From the NCBI RefSeq assembly GCF_022429625.1, contig NZ_CP092483.1, positions 2,232,001 through 2,296,000 on the forward strand: DNA of 64,000 bases, given 5' to 3'. Positions 9,901 through 17,473 of the stretch are shown one piece after another. The notes below the pieces were generated by a model, which was given only the letters and a program-made list of their open reading frames with translations, searched no databases and was not told the DNA's origin. The stretch's first letter is position 1. Each line of letters starts with the position of its first letter. The stretch is from Devosia lacusdianchii. Lineage in GTDB: Bacteria; Pseudomonadota; Alphaproteobacteria; Rhizobiales; Devosiaceae. Both the position numbers and the translations under genes were made by a program.

Positions 9901-10361
9901 AACGCCATGTCGATGGCGCCTTCCGGACCACCCGTCAGGCAAATCAGGCCTTCGAGGCCTTCCCGGCTCAGCCAGTCGAGCTTGGCCCTGGCGATGCCAT
10001 CGGCGCTCAACAGGTACGCCTTGGAGACCAGCCGCGACAGGTTCTCGAAACCCTCCTGCGTCTGCGCCATCAGCACGACGCTGGATTTGCCGGCCCACGC
10101 GACATGACCGCGTTCACTGATCCGCTCCTCGGCGGCGGCGAAATCGATCGCCAGCTCCACCCCGGTCAGCGGCTGAATGCCCTTCTTGCTGGCCTTCTCC
10201 GAGAACTCCAGCGCACCGAACAGATTGCCCGTGTCGGCAATGCCTAGCGCCGGCTGGTTGTCGGCGGCAGCGAGCTTGAGAATGTTCTCAAGCTGCAATG
10301 CGCCCTCGAGCAGCGAATAGGCAGAATGGACGTGAAGATGGATAAAACCTGGACCGCTCAT
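6906..10361 (-). CDS. dnaE: DNA polymerase III alpha subunit
   Basis: A 1151-residue replicative polymerase catalytic subunit, close to the usual 1160. The PHP domain opens with FIHLHVHSAYSLLEGAL (residues 6-22). The palm domain has the catalytic-acid motif PDFDIDFCQDRREEVI, with VGPGRGSGAGSLVAYA just before it. Further on are the fingers region (GVFQVEGAGMRRALVDMKPD), helix-hairpin-helix and OB-fold segments (GRLAGTISGRQDRRTRKGTPMMILTLSD) and a C-terminal tau-binding region. It forms the core of the replisome with epsilon, beta clamp and tau. It is the standard DnaE type rather than the error-prone DnaE2, judging from the intact PHP start and full length. It is preceded by a spacer and appears to be monocistronic. 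Confidence 0.97.
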   Translation of the reverse strand: MSGPGFIHLHVHSAYSLLEGALQLENILKLAAADNQPALGIADTGNLFGALEFSEKASKKGIQPLTGVELAIDFAAAEERISERGHVAWAGKSSVVLMAQTQEGFENLSRLVSKAYLLSADGIARAKLDWLSREGLEGLICLTGGPEGAIDMAFAQGQDANAVRRLDTLAELFGDRLYMELQRHGRPQEAAVEPRLIDYAYRKGIPLVATNEPFFKSVKEFEAHDALLAIAGGTVLAQTERRKLNDQYYFKTRAEMEALFSDIPEALDSTIEIAQRTSYRPRTRSPILPKFAAAPGLSEADAVAAEAAALRAMAEEGLAKRLASPGPAPGKTAAEYWERLEFELGIIQSMKFPGYFLIVADFIRWSKSQGIPVGPGRGSGAGSLVAYATTITDLDPLAYNLLFERFLNPERVSMPDFDIDFCQDRREEVIHYVQQKYGTEQVAQIITFGTLQARAVLRDVGRVLQMPYGQVDRICKLVPANPADPWSIERTLNEVPQFKQMVDEDETVADLVAIARNLEGLFRHASTHAAGIIIGDRPLQDLAPLYRDPRSDMPVCQYNMKWSEAAGLVKFDFLGLKTLTTVQYAVNMVNLDGGNFRIEDIPIDDKPTYDLYTRGDTFGVFQVEGAGMRRALVDMKPDRFEDIIAIVALYRPGPMDNIPLFCDRKHGREDVEYPHPDLSKVLDETYGVIVYQEQVMQIAQLLSGYSLGEADMLRRAMGKKIKAEMDAQRERFRKGCIEYGLKQGQADTIFDLLAKFANYGFNKSHAATYALVSYQTAFLKAHYPHEFLAASMTLDMGNTDKLAEFRGEAKRHRIELVPPCINRSEVVFSVKDKRILYGLCAVKGVGRQVAEHIVEARGNTPFKDLGDFARRVDPRILSKRTLETLANAGAFDDIVPSREQAFAAIEAVMGMAQSLTAERNEGQWNMFDMGEPEPIRIPAGVEAWSTTERADRELSAIGFHLSAHPLDAYSDLFDKLRVQRWGDFERAVKDGASAGRLAGTISGRQDRRTRKGTPMMILTLSDQTGSYEVIAFSEQINEFGAMLQPGKSVILQVGADERAEGISLRLLSAQPIDGIEDKIDRRLTVFAADAKALGSISAQLKRGGEGSVNFIVIRDGGAREYEIELPGTYRLTAEVAGGIKALEGVTDVRFH

Positions 10362-10425
10362 GCTGGACCTTTATCACCGGCGCCGTGTGATCCTCAAATC
10401 ACCGGTGCCGCAATCCACAGGACCA

Positions 10426-10524
10426 TCACACGAGTCGCGTGAGCACATCCATCCAGGTGAGCGAGCCGATGGTGAAGGCGCCGAGCGTGACGAATGCGGC
10501 GAAGTCCTTGATGAAAGTGAGCAT
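10426..10524 (-). CDS. very small hydrophobic protein (32 aa)
   Basis: A 32-residue ORF starting MLTFIKDFAAFVTLGAFTIG and ending SLTWMDVLTRLV, mostly one hydrophobic helix suited to membrane insertion. The ATG at 10524 is favoured because GGGAG sits seven bases upstream; an ATG six bases earlier is too close to it. A sigma-70-like promoter (10552-10580) lies just upstream with correct spacing, which is strong support for expression. It is too short for family assignment by eye. Function unknown. It stands between dnaE and the L,D-transpeptidase-like gene, on the same strand as both. Confidence 0.6.
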   Translation of the reverse strand: MLTFIKDFAAFVTLGAFTIGSLTWMDVLTRLV

Positions 10525-10551
10525 CTGCATCTCCCGTGTTGCTATAATGTT

Positions 10552-10580
10552 CTTATAAGTTCCTTGTTTGTTCTTGTCCA
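10552..10580 (-). promoter_or_regulatory. sigma-70-type promoter of the 32-aa gene
   Basis: On the minus strand, TGGACA (10575-10580) and TATAAG (10552-10557) are separated by 17 bases. Transcription would start about 20-25 bases before the ATG at 10524. Confidence 0.6.
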
Positions 10581-10693
10581 GCGTGAGCAGCGTGAACACC
10601 GGGGATTGGAGTGAACTGGTTAGCGAAGTGTTAGGAAAGATTGCCGGGGGATTGACGATTCCGAGCCATACGGGGCCATGGCGCCAGTGCGGC

Positions 10694-11386
10694 CTAGGCC
10701 GGCAGAACAATGACCTTCGTATTGACCGGCGTCTTTTCGTAGAGGTCCACCATATCCTGGGTCAGCAGACCGACGCAGCCGCTGGACACACCACGTCCGA
10801 TCGTCTCGGGCATGATCGTGCTGTAGATGGTGTACAGCGTGTACGCGCCATTCTGATAGAGGTAGAGCGTGCGGGCGCCGAGCGGATTATCCAGGCCCGG
10901 CGGCATGCCATTGGCGTAGGGCGCAGCCTCTGGCTGCCGCAGGATCATCTCCCTGGGCGGCGTCCAGACCGGCCATTCGGCCTTACGTCCAATGTAGGCA
11001 TCGCCGCTCCACAGAAACCCGGCACGGCCAACATTGGCACCGTACCTGGTTGCCTGTCCGCCACCTTCGATTCGGTAGACATAATAGCGGCGGGGATCGA
11101 CGATAATCGTGCCAACGGCCTCATCGGAGTCGTACCGCACGGTGCGGCGAAGATATTTCGGATCGACTTTATTGATATTTACGGCGGGAACGGGAAAACG
11201 CTCATCGGGTAGCGCTCCGTAAACCCGCTCCGCTTCAGCACGGCTCATACCACCGCTTGTGCAACCCGCAAGACCGATCGCGCTAATAACGGCAGCCGAC
11301 CCCACCAGAAACGACCGCCTGTTCATGCCTCCGCACCGATCGAATGCGTCCGCCTTACCGACACCGATAGAACGTTCTGTGGTCAT
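10694..11386 (-). CDS. L,D-transpeptidase (YkuD)-like lipoprotein with altered active site
   Basis: A 230-residue protein. An internal signal MNRRSFLVGSAAVISAIGLAGC has both a twin-arginine and a lipobox, so the product is probably an exported lipoprotein. The C-terminal part is a YkuD domain: the family segment normally reading about IHGTxxPxTIGxxVSSGCIRM is here IYSTIMPETIG then RGVSSGCVGLL. The nucleophile cysteine is kept, but the conserved His is Tyr, the following Gly is Ser, and the Arg after the Cys is Gly. Classic 3-3 peptidoglycan cross-linking is therefore doubtful. The start could be 11386 (ATG, weak ribosome site) or 11326 (ATG at the twin-arginine segment, with GGAGG only one base away). 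Confidence 0.8.
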   Translation of the reverse strand: MTTERSIGVGKADAFDRCGGMNRRSFLVGSAAVISAIGLAGCTSGGMSRAEAERVYGALPDERFPVPAVNINKVDPKYLRRTVRYDSDEAVGTIIVDPRRYYVYRIEGGGQATRYGANVGRAGFLWSGDAYIGRKAEWPVWTPPREMILRQPEAAPYANGMPPGLDNPLGARTLYLYQNGAYTLYTIYSTIMPETIGRGVSSGCVGLLTQDMVDLYEKTPVNTKVIVLPA

Positions 11387-11536
11387 GTCTGACTGTCCCG
11401 GAGCCTGAAGCGGCCCACCCTCTTGTCAGCAGACATTGACCTCAGGGGGCACAATTAGCAAGTTCGGACGTGACACCCTCAGCTCGGGCGCTTTCATCGC
11501 CCTACCGGCTTGCAGCTTCCGCGGAGTCGCCAGTGC

Positions 11537-12274
11537 CTAATTGAGGAAATCCGTCTTTGCCCGCTCGATGACCAGCGAACGGATCGCCACGTTTGCCGGC
11601 TGACTCAATATATGAAGGATGGCTTCCACCACATTCCGATTGCTGAGCATATCGGCGCTTCCTCGCTCCTCCGACCATCCGGACTCGGTGGGCATGACAT
11701 CCTCGATGATGCCGGGAAAGACCGAAGTCACGCGAATATTGGTACCGACCAGTTCTTCCGTCAGCGCCTGCACAAAGCCGCTCTGCGCCGCCTTGGCCGC
11801 CATGAATGGTACCGACGAAGTGCGCAGGCGCGCATAAGGCAGGCCATTCATCGACACGATGGTATGGATATCGGCCCGCGGACGCGCCCTGAGCAGCGGC
11901 AAAAGCCGACGGCTCAGCATCATGGTGCCGGTGACGGTGGAATTGACGACCGATGCGATCTGCTCGTCGCTCTGGCTGGCGAAATCACCGCCCGTCCACT
12001 GCGAACCCGAATTGATCAGAATATCGAGTTCGGGCGAAACGCGCTCGATTGTTGCGACCGCTGCGGCGATCGAGGCAGGATCGACGAGGTCGCACGGCAC
12101 CCAGACGGGCCGTCGTCCCACGCGCTGCTCGATGAGGCCGGCGACCCCCTCCAGCGCCGAAGCGTTTCGGCCCAGCAATATGGGGCGCATACCTTGGTCA
12201 GCCGCTATTATGGCCAGCGCCGCACCAAGCCCGCGCGCGGCACCCGTGATCGCGATCGTTTTGTCGTTCAGCAT
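11537..12274 (-). CDS. short-chain dehydrogenase/reductase-like protein
   Basis: A 245-residue Rossmann-fold SDR. The nucleotide motif TGAARGLG (residues 10-17) is intact and the NNAG motif is degraded to NSGS. The Ser of the active site is present (IVSMNG), but the YxxxK motif reads FMAAK, so the usual catalytic tyrosine is phenylalanine and the Ser-to-motif spacing is three residues longer than normal. It therefore may bind NAD(P) without ordinary redox activity, or use a shifted Tyr (LPYARL). Start ATG at 12274. The neighbours do not point to a pathway. Confidence 0.8.
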   Translation of the reverse strand: MLNDKTIAITGAARGLGAALAIIAADQGMRPILLGRNASALEGVAGLIEQRVGRRPVWVPCDLVDPASIAAAVATIERVSPELDILINSGSQWTGGDFASQSDEQIASVVNSTVTGTMMLSRRLLPLLRARPRADIHTIVSMNGLPYARLRTSSVPFMAAKAAQSGFVQALTEELVGTNIRVTSVFPGIIEDVMPTESGWSEERGSADMLSNRNVVEAILHILSQPANVAIRSLVIERAKTDFLN

Positions 12275-12406
12275 GGTGTGGCCCTCGTGTCGCGGCGGAA
12301 TCTAGCAAAATCAGGAAGTCGCCGGCACTCTCTGGCACGGCTCTCATAATGAGACCACCTCCCATCGCGTCGCGCTTGCAGCTCGCTATGTCAGCTTGCT
12401 GCTGCC

Positions 12407-13126
12407 TTAGCGGGATAGATCGCGAACCGGGCGGACGTGATCTTCAAACGGCACATGCCGGCGTTGGAATGTCGTGCCCTCATCGACTTCCGGTGCCCTG
12501 ATCCGGTCCATCCGAAAATGGCGAAAGGCGTTGCGCGCCGGGTCCCAGGCCACCAGGTACCACAGAGGCGGCAGGATCAGCATGGCCTGAGGCTCGACGA
12601 GCCGGTCGGTCATCGCCCCCTTTACGTCCCGGTATTGAAAGCGCAACTGTCGTCGGCCGAGAAATGCGGTCTCGAATGCCGGGAGCAGCGCGGGGTCCAT
12701 CGTCCCCATATTGGTAATGTCGACCTGCGGCGACAGCCGCCCGACATGGAGGCAATCGAGGAACCGGCGCAGGTCACGCAGCTTGTCGGCGGGCAAGGCT
12801 TTCTCGATCTTGGCAAGCCCGGCATCAGCGAAGGTCCAGAACGGCAAGTTTCCGGCTGCGCGCATGGATGCAACGCTGATAAGCAGAGCAAAGACCTCGG
12901 CAACTGACAATCGCGCCGTGGCCTGGACCGATTGCGGATCCAGTTGCAGGCCGCCCCCGCGCCCTGCCTCGGAATGAATGACAAATCCCTCATAACGCAA
13001 GGCGCTGATGTCGCGCAGAACAGTGCGTCGGGACGCGCCAACGCCCTCCGCTAGTTCCGCGATGGTCGACGTGCCATTCCGGCGGAGGCTGCGAACGATG
13101 GCGTCTTGTCGGAGGCGAGCTGTCAT
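12407..13126 (-). CDS. HTH/WYL-domain transcriptional regulator (YafY type)
   Basis: A 239-residue regulator: DeoR-like helix-turn-helix at the N-terminus (RQDAIVRSLRRNGTSTIAELAEGVGASRRTVLRDISAL), then a WYL sensor domain (LRFQYRDVKGAMTDRLVEPQAMLILPPLWYLVAWDPARNAFRHFRMDRI, about 165-215). The ATG at 13126 is used because the frame upstream would run through a perfect inverted repeat that looks like its operator. It is divergent from an epoxide-hydrolase gene (start 13213). WYL proteins of this class commonly control an adjacent divergent enzyme gene; the effector is not known. Confidence 0.87.
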   Translation of the reverse strand: MTARLRQDAIVRSLRRNGTSTIAELAEGVGASRRTVLRDISALRYEGFVIHSEAGRGGGLQLDPQSVQATARLSVAEVFALLISVASMRAAGNLPFWTFADAGLAKIEKALPADKLRDLRRFLDCLHVGRLSPQVDITNMGTMDPALLPAFETAFLGRRQLRFQYRDVKGAMTDRLVEPQAMLILPPLWYLVAWDPARNAFRHFRMDRIRAPEVDEGTTFQRRHVPFEDHVRPVRDLSR

Positions 13127-13138
13127 TTGGTGATGATG

Positions 13139-13175
13139 AAGTTGAATGGTGACAAAGTTTGGCACCATTCAACTT
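13139..13175. promoter_or_regulatory. perfect 13-bp inverted repeat, likely WYL-regulator operator
   Basis: AAGTTGAATGGTG (13139-13151) and CACCATTCAACTT (13163-13175) are exact inverted copies separated by 11 bases. The centres are two DNA turns apart, which suits a dimeric regulator. The site is 13 bp from the regulator start and 37 bp from the hydrolase start, so one bound dimer could control both genes. Confidence 0.7.
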
Positions 13176-13212
13176 TAGGCAGCGGTCACACAAATCAGCA
13201 AGGTGAGACACG

Positions 13213-14157
13213 ATGCTCAATTCACTCGACTTTCCCAACCCCATCCTTGTCGCGGTCAATGGCGTTGAACTCGAAGTCTTCGAGGCAGGCCGGGAGAACC
13301 ACGGAAAACCAGTCGTGCTCTGTCACGGCTGGCCCGAGCACGCCTTTTCGTGGCGTCATCAGGTGCCAGCCTTGGCCGCGGCAGGCTATCACGTGATCGT
13401 TCCGAACCAGCGGGGCTACGGCAATTCATCGCGTCCAGCCGAAGTGGCGGCTTATGATATCGAGCACCTGTCAGGCGATCTCGTCGCACTGTTGGATCAC
13501 TACGGCTACCACAATGCCACCTTTGTCGGCCATGACTGGGGTGCCTCGGTCGTCTGGGGGCTGGCACTGCTGCATCCGAGCCGGGTCACCAAGATCGTGA
13601 ACCTGAGCCTGCCCTACCAGGAACGCGGTGAAATACCCTGGATCGAGTTCCTGGAGCAGCTACTCGGTAGCGACTACTACTTCGTCCACTTCAATCGGCA
13701 GCCGGGCGTGGCCGACACCATGCTAGACCAGAATACGGCCCGCTTCCTGCGCAACCTCTACCGCAAAAACGAGCCCCAGCGGGCGCCCGAACCGGGCATG
13801 ATGATGATCAACCTTGCCCAGACGGACACGCCGCTCGGCGAGCCCCTGATGAGCGACGACGAGTTGGCCGTGTTCGTCTCGGCCTTCGAGAAATCCGGGT
13901 TCACGGGCGGCATCAACTGGTACCGCAATCTTGACCGCAACTGGCACCTGCTGGCGGACGCAGACCCCGTCATCAAGCACCCCACGCTCATGATCTATGG
14001 CGCGCGCGACACCATCCCGCCATCCGAACGACTGACGACCTTTGTTCCGAATGCGGACGTGGTCACGCTGGATACAGGCCATTGGATTCAGGAAGAAAAG
14101 CCGGAGGAAACGAACGGCGCAATCCTCGCATGGCTGGAGCGGCAGGCCACCGCCTAG
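13213..14157 (+). CDS. epoxide hydrolase-like alpha/beta hydrolase
   Basis: A 314-residue soluble epoxide-hydrolase-type enzyme. It shows HGWP (38-41) for the oxyanion hole and an aspartate nucleophile in GHDWG (Asp108), the mark that separates epoxide hydrolases from serine esterases. A C-terminal His lies in LDTGHWIQEEKPEE, and candidate lid tyrosines are in SLPYQER and NWYRNLDRNW. It would open an epoxide to a vicinal diol in the cytosol; no signal peptide is seen. GGTGAGA precedes the ATG. It is divergent from the WYL regulator across a perfect inverted repeat, suggesting inducible expression. Haloalkane dehalogenase is less likely, given the lid tyrosines. Confidence 0.85.
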   Translation: MLNSLDFPNPILVAVNGVELEVFEAGRENHGKPVVLCHGWPEHAFSWRHQVPALAAAGYHVIVPNQRGYGNSSRPAEVAAYDIEHLSGDLVALLDHYGYHNATFVGHDWGASVVWGLALLHPSRVTKIVNLSLPYQERGEIPWIEFLEQLLGSDYYFVHFNRQPGVADTMLDQNTARFLRNLYRKNEPQRAPEPGMMMINLAQTDTPLGEPLMSDDELAVFVSAFEKSGFTGGINWYRNLDRNWHLLADADPVIKHPTLMIYGARDTIPPSERLTTFVPNADVVTLDTGHWIQEEKPEETNGAILAWLERQATA

Positions 14158-14200
14158 CTCCGCAGCACGCAGCCGTTTCCAACAGCCACAGACTGCCACC

Positions 14201-14230
14201 AACAAAAAAAGGCCCGGATCGCTCCGGGCC
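14201..14230 (-). terminator. rho-independent terminator of clpA
   Basis: GGCCCGGA/TCCGGGCC with a four-base loop; on the minus strand it is followed by seven T residues. It begins seven bases past the clpA stop and also separates clpA from the convergent epoxide hydrolase gene. Confidence 0.85.
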
Positions 14231-14236
14231 CTTTCA

Positions 14237-16576
14237 TTAGCTCTTGTCGGCGGTTGCCTTTGGCTTCTTGGGCTTGGGCAAGGCCTTGGGCTTGGCTGGG
14301 CGCGGTGGTACCGCGATCAGCTCCAGCTTGGCCTCGCTGCCTTCGCCAACCACGGCGACGGTCACCGTGCCACCATTGACCAATTCGCCGAACAGCACCT
14401 GATCGGCCAGCGGCTTCTTGATGTGCTCCTGGATCACGCGACCCAGTGGGCGCGCGCCCATGCGTTCGTCGTAACCGCGTTCGGCCAGCCAATCAGCGGC
14501 CTCAGGCTGCAGCACGATCGTCACGCCACGCTCGGCCAACTGGCCTTCGAGCTGCAGCACGAACTTCTCGACCACGCGGCGCACGACTTCGCGCGGTAGC
14601 GGGGCAAACGAGATGATCGCGTCGAGCCTGTTGCGGAATTCCGGCGTGAACAGGCGGTTGATCGCCTCTTCGTCATCGCCTTGCTCGCGCTTGCGTCCGA
14701 ACCCGATCGGGCTCTTGGCCAGCTCCATGGCGCCGACATTCGACGTCATGATCAGGATGACGTTGCGGAAATCCACCGACTTGCCGTTGTGATCGGTCAG
14801 CTTGCCGTGGTCCATCACCTGCAACAGGATGTTGTAGAGGTCCGGATGCGCCTTCTCGATTTCGTCGAGCAGCACCACGCAGTGCGGATGCTGGTCCACG
14901 CCATCGGTCAGCAGGCCGCCCTGGTCGAACCCGACATAGCCCGGCGGGGCACCGATCAGGCGGCTGACCGTGTGGCGCTCCATATATTCGGACATGTCGA
15001 AGCGCAGCAGTTCCACGCCGAGCGTATCGGCGAGCTGCTTGGCCACTTCGGTCTTACCGACACCGGTCGGGCCGGTGAAGAGATACGAGCCGATCGGCTT
15101 TTCCGGTTCGCGCAGGCCGGCACGCGCCAGCTTGATGGCCGACGACAGCGCCGTGATGGCCGCATCCTGACCGAACACTACGGTCTTGAGGCTCTGCTCA
15201 AGGCTCGACAGCAGCTCGGCATCGGACTTGGAGACCGATTTTGGCGGAATGCGCGCGATCGTGGCGATGGTCGCCTCGATATCCTCGACGTCGATCACCT
15301 TCTTGCGCTTGTCCTCGGTCACCAGCATCTGGCTGGCACCCGTTTCGTCGAGCACGTCGATCGCCTTGTCCGGCAGCTTGCGGTCATTGATATACCGCGC
15401 GCTCAACTCCACCGCCGCCTTGAGGGCATCGTCGGTGAACTTGATTTTGTGGAACTCTTCGTAATACGGCCGCAGGCCCTTGATGATCTCGATGGCATCA
15501 GGGATCGACGGCTCGTTGACGTCGATCTTCTGGAACCGGCGGACCAGCGCCCGATCCTTCTCGAAGAACTGGCGATATTCCTTGTAGGTAGTCGAGCCGA
15601 TGCAGCGGATCGCGCCCGAAGCCAAAGCCGGCTTGAGCAGGTTCGACGCATCGAGCGCACCGCCGGAGGTTGCGCCAGCGCCGATCATGGTGTGGATTTC
15701 GTCGATGAACAGCACCGAGTTCGGGAGCTTTTCGAGCTCCTTCATCACGGCCTTGAGGCGTTCCTCGAAGTCGCCGCGATAGCGGGTGCCGGCCAGCAGC
15801 GAGCCCATGTCGAGCGCGTAGATCACCGCTTCCTTGAGCACTTCGGGCACGTCGCCCTCGATGATCTTGCGAGCCAGGCCTTCGGCAATCGCGGTCTTAC
15901 CCACGCCGGCATCACCGACATAGATCGGATTGTTCTTCGAGCGGCGGCACAGCACCTGGATGGTCCGGCGCAGCTCGGCATCGCGCCCGATCAGCGGGTC
16001 GATCTTGCCGGCCCGCGCCTTCTCGTTGAGGTTGACGCAGAAATCGGCCAGAGCAGAGCTCTTCTTGGCTTCTGCGCCGCCTTCGCCATGGCTCTCGCCA
16101 TCCTCGGCACCCCGCACCTTGCGCTCCTCGCTGGGACCGGACTTGGTGATCCCGTGGCTGATGAAATTGACCGCGTCGAGCCGGCTCATATCCTGCTGTT
16201 CGAGGAAATAGGCGGCATGGCTTTCGCGCTCGGCGAAGATCGCTACGAGCACATTGGCACCGGTGACCTCTTCGCGGCCAGATGACTGGACGTGGATCAC
16301 GGCACGCTGGATGACGCGCTGGAACGCGGCGGTCGGCCGCGCATCCTGGCCATTGGCCACGATCAGGCTGTCCAGCTCTTCATTGATGAAATCTTCGAGG
16401 TCGCTCTTGAGCGCGTCGATATCGACATCGCAGCCGGTGAGCACGGCGATCGTTTCGCGGTCGTCGGTCAGGGCCAGCAGCAGGTGCTCGAGCGTTGCGA
16501 ACTCATGGTTGCGCTCACGCGCCAGGTTCATCGCCTGATGCAGAGCCTTTTCAAGTCCGCGAGAAAATGAGGGCAT
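14237..16576 (-). CDS. clpA: ATP-dependent Clp protease ATPase subunit ClpA
   Basis: A 779-residue two-ring AAA+ unfoldase that feeds substrates to ClpP. The Clp N-domain repeats span about 1-145 (MPSFSRGLEKALHQAMNLARERNHEFATLEHLLLAL). The first AAA module has Walker A GDAGVGKTA and Walker B SVLFIDEIH; the second has GPTGVGKTE and HCVVLLDEIEKAHPD. An IGF loop for ClpP docking is present (KSPIGFGRKR). The C-terminus has an extra Lys/Pro/Ala-rich tail after residue 750 (PPRPAKPKALPKPKKPKA). It follows clpS by nine bases, so the adaptor and unfoldase form one operon. AGGAA precedes the ATG. Confidence 0.97.
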   Translation of the reverse strand: MPSFSRGLEKALHQAMNLARERNHEFATLEHLLLALTDDRETIAVLTGCDVDIDALKSDLEDFINEELDSLIVANGQDARPTAAFQRVIQRAVIHVQSSGREEVTGANVLVAIFAERESHAAYFLEQQDMSRLDAVNFISHGITKSGPSEERKVRGAEDGESHGEGGAEAKKSSALADFCVNLNEKARAGKIDPLIGRDAELRRTIQVLCRRSKNNPIYVGDAGVGKTAIAEGLARKIIEGDVPEVLKEAVIYALDMGSLLAGTRYRGDFEERLKAVMKELEKLPNSVLFIDEIHTMIGAGATSGGALDASNLLKPALASGAIRCIGSTTYKEYRQFFEKDRALVRRFQKIDVNEPSIPDAIEIIKGLRPYYEEFHKIKFTDDALKAAVELSARYINDRKLPDKAIDVLDETGASQMLVTEDKRKKVIDVEDIEATIATIARIPPKSVSKSDAELLSSLEQSLKTVVFGQDAAITALSSAIKLARAGLREPEKPIGSYLFTGPTGVGKTEVAKQLADTLGVELLRFDMSEYMERHTVSRLIGAPPGYVGFDQGGLLTDGVDQHPHCVVLLDEIEKAHPDLYNILLQVMDHGKLTDHNGKSVDFRNVILIMTSNVGAMELAKSPIGFGRKREQGDDEEAINRLFTPEFRNRLDAIISFAPLPREVVRRVVEKFVLQLEGQLAERGVTIVLQPEAADWLAERGYDERMGARPLGRVIQEHIKKPLADQVLFGELVNGGTVTVAVVGEGSEAKLELIAVPPRPAKPKALPKPKKPKATADKS

Positions 16577-16585
16577 ATGATGTTC

Positions 16586-17002
16586 CTATTGCTTTTCCAT
16601 CACGCATTGCAGCGGATGCTGGTTCTTGCGTGCCGTATCCATGACCCGTGTGACCTTGGTCTCGGCCACTTCGTATGGATATACGCCGCACTCACCCACC
16701 CCCTTTTGGTGAACATGCAGCATGATCTGCACGGCCTCTTCACGCGATTTGTTGAAGACGTCCTGCAGAACGAGAATGACGAACTCCATCGGCGTGTAGT
16801 CGTCATTGAGAAGCAGCACCCGATAGAGGTTCGGGCGCTTGGTCTTGGGGCGGGTCTTGGTGATGGTCCCGGTTTCGGTTCCACCCTTCCCGCCACCCTT
16901 GTCGGCGTCGTCCTCCTTTGGCCCCGCATGGGCGGGCACAGGCTCCAGACGCAGCGCGGCTGGGGCCTCATCGGTCAAAGCGAGGAGGTCAGTGGCAATC
17001 AT
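16586..17002 (-). CDS. clpS: ClpA adaptor protein ClpS
   Basis: A 138-residue N-degron adaptor that binds N-terminal leucine/aromatic substrates and hands them to ClpA. The core is intact: [24 protein letters not shown] contains the Asn-Asp ligands, followed by [24 protein letters not shown]. The first 60 residues are a low-complexity Ala/Gly/Lys linker ([29 protein letters not shown]), making it longer than the usual 105-120. The ATG at 17002 was chosen because a promoter -10 element overlaps the first in-frame ATG at 17050; 17035 remains possible. It is co-transcribed with clpA. Confidence 0.93.
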   Translation of the reverse strand: MIATDLLALTDEAPAALRLEPVPAHAGPKEDDADKGGGKGGTETGTITKTRPKTKRPNLYRVLLLNDDYTPMEFVILVLQDVFNKSREEAVQIMLHVHQKGVGECGVYPYEVAETKVTRVMDTARKNQHPLQCVMEKQ

Positions 17003-17048
17003 GGGCAAACATCTGTCGTAGAGAAAACGAAGCAGCATGGTGAGGACC

Positions 17049-17078
17049 ATTATGTAGGCAAAAGATCGTCACTGTTAA
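17049..17078 (-). promoter_or_regulatory. probable clpS-clpA promoter
   Basis: On the minus strand TTAACA (17073-17078) and CATAAT (17049-17054) are separated by 18 bases, giving a start near 17040. This rules against translation from the ATG at 17050. Confidence 0.5.
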
Positions 17079-17100
17079 GGGGCTCCAAGCCGACCGCAGG

Positions 17101-17161
17101 CAAAATCGCTCCGGTGGAGCGATTTTAGGCGGGGAGGCCATGAGGGCTATGCCCGAATGGC
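17101..17161. repeat. extragenic repeat A, copy 1 (AAAATCGCTCC hairpin plus tail)
   Basis: AAAATCGCTCC/GGAGCGATTTT forms an 11-bp stem with a three-base loop, followed by a tail containing GAGGCCATGAGGGCT. A second copy at 25405-25464 shares both hairpin and tail with a few differences. The copy sits 29 bp past the end of the dead GIY-YIG gene. This entry and the next two features account for most of the 17051-17720 gap; 17507-17700 otherwise shows nothing. Confidence 0.75.
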
Positions 17162-17190
17162 GGGGTTTCCCGGGGTGATGGGCCATTTCC

Positions 17191-17463
17191 TCACTCATCC
17201 GTGAACCGCGGCTCGTAGTCACCGGCAATCAGCGCTTCTTTCTTGCGTCGAGACCATTTCTTGATCTGCTGCTCCCGCACTATGGCAGCGGTCACCCGCT
17301 CGAATACCCTCCGTGCATTTCAGGACCACAGGGCGTCGCGAGTGATGTCCTCTTCGACAACACCCGCAATGTGCCCCCACACCCGCTCCTCCACGGACCG
17401 CCTGGTCAAACCGGTGTAATACTACCCATCGGAGCATTCCAGAATGTAGACGGTGAAGACCAT
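17191..17463 (-). pseudogene. GIY-YIG nuclease (UPF0213/YhbQ-like), two in-frame stops
   Basis: Ninety codons reading MVFTVYILECSDG-stop-YYTGLTRRSVEERVWGH, then EEDITRDALWS-stop-NARRVFERVTAAIVREQQ, and closing IKKWSRRKKEALIAGDYEPRFTDE. This is the single-domain GIY-YIG endonuclease fold from end to end, with YTGLTRR, the catalytic Glu of IVREQQIKKWSR and the family tail. Stops at 17422-17424 (TAG) and 17320-17322 (TGA) kill it, while the frame and length remain intact, so decay is recent or both codons are read-through or sequence errors. Different extragenic repeats lie within 30 bp on each side. Confidence 0.85.
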
Positions 17464-17473
17464 CGGTGCCCGC

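Noticed and set aside
14681..16285. A 534-residue open frame on the plus strand.
   Set aside because: Antisense to clpA. No recognisable domain and no ribosome site.
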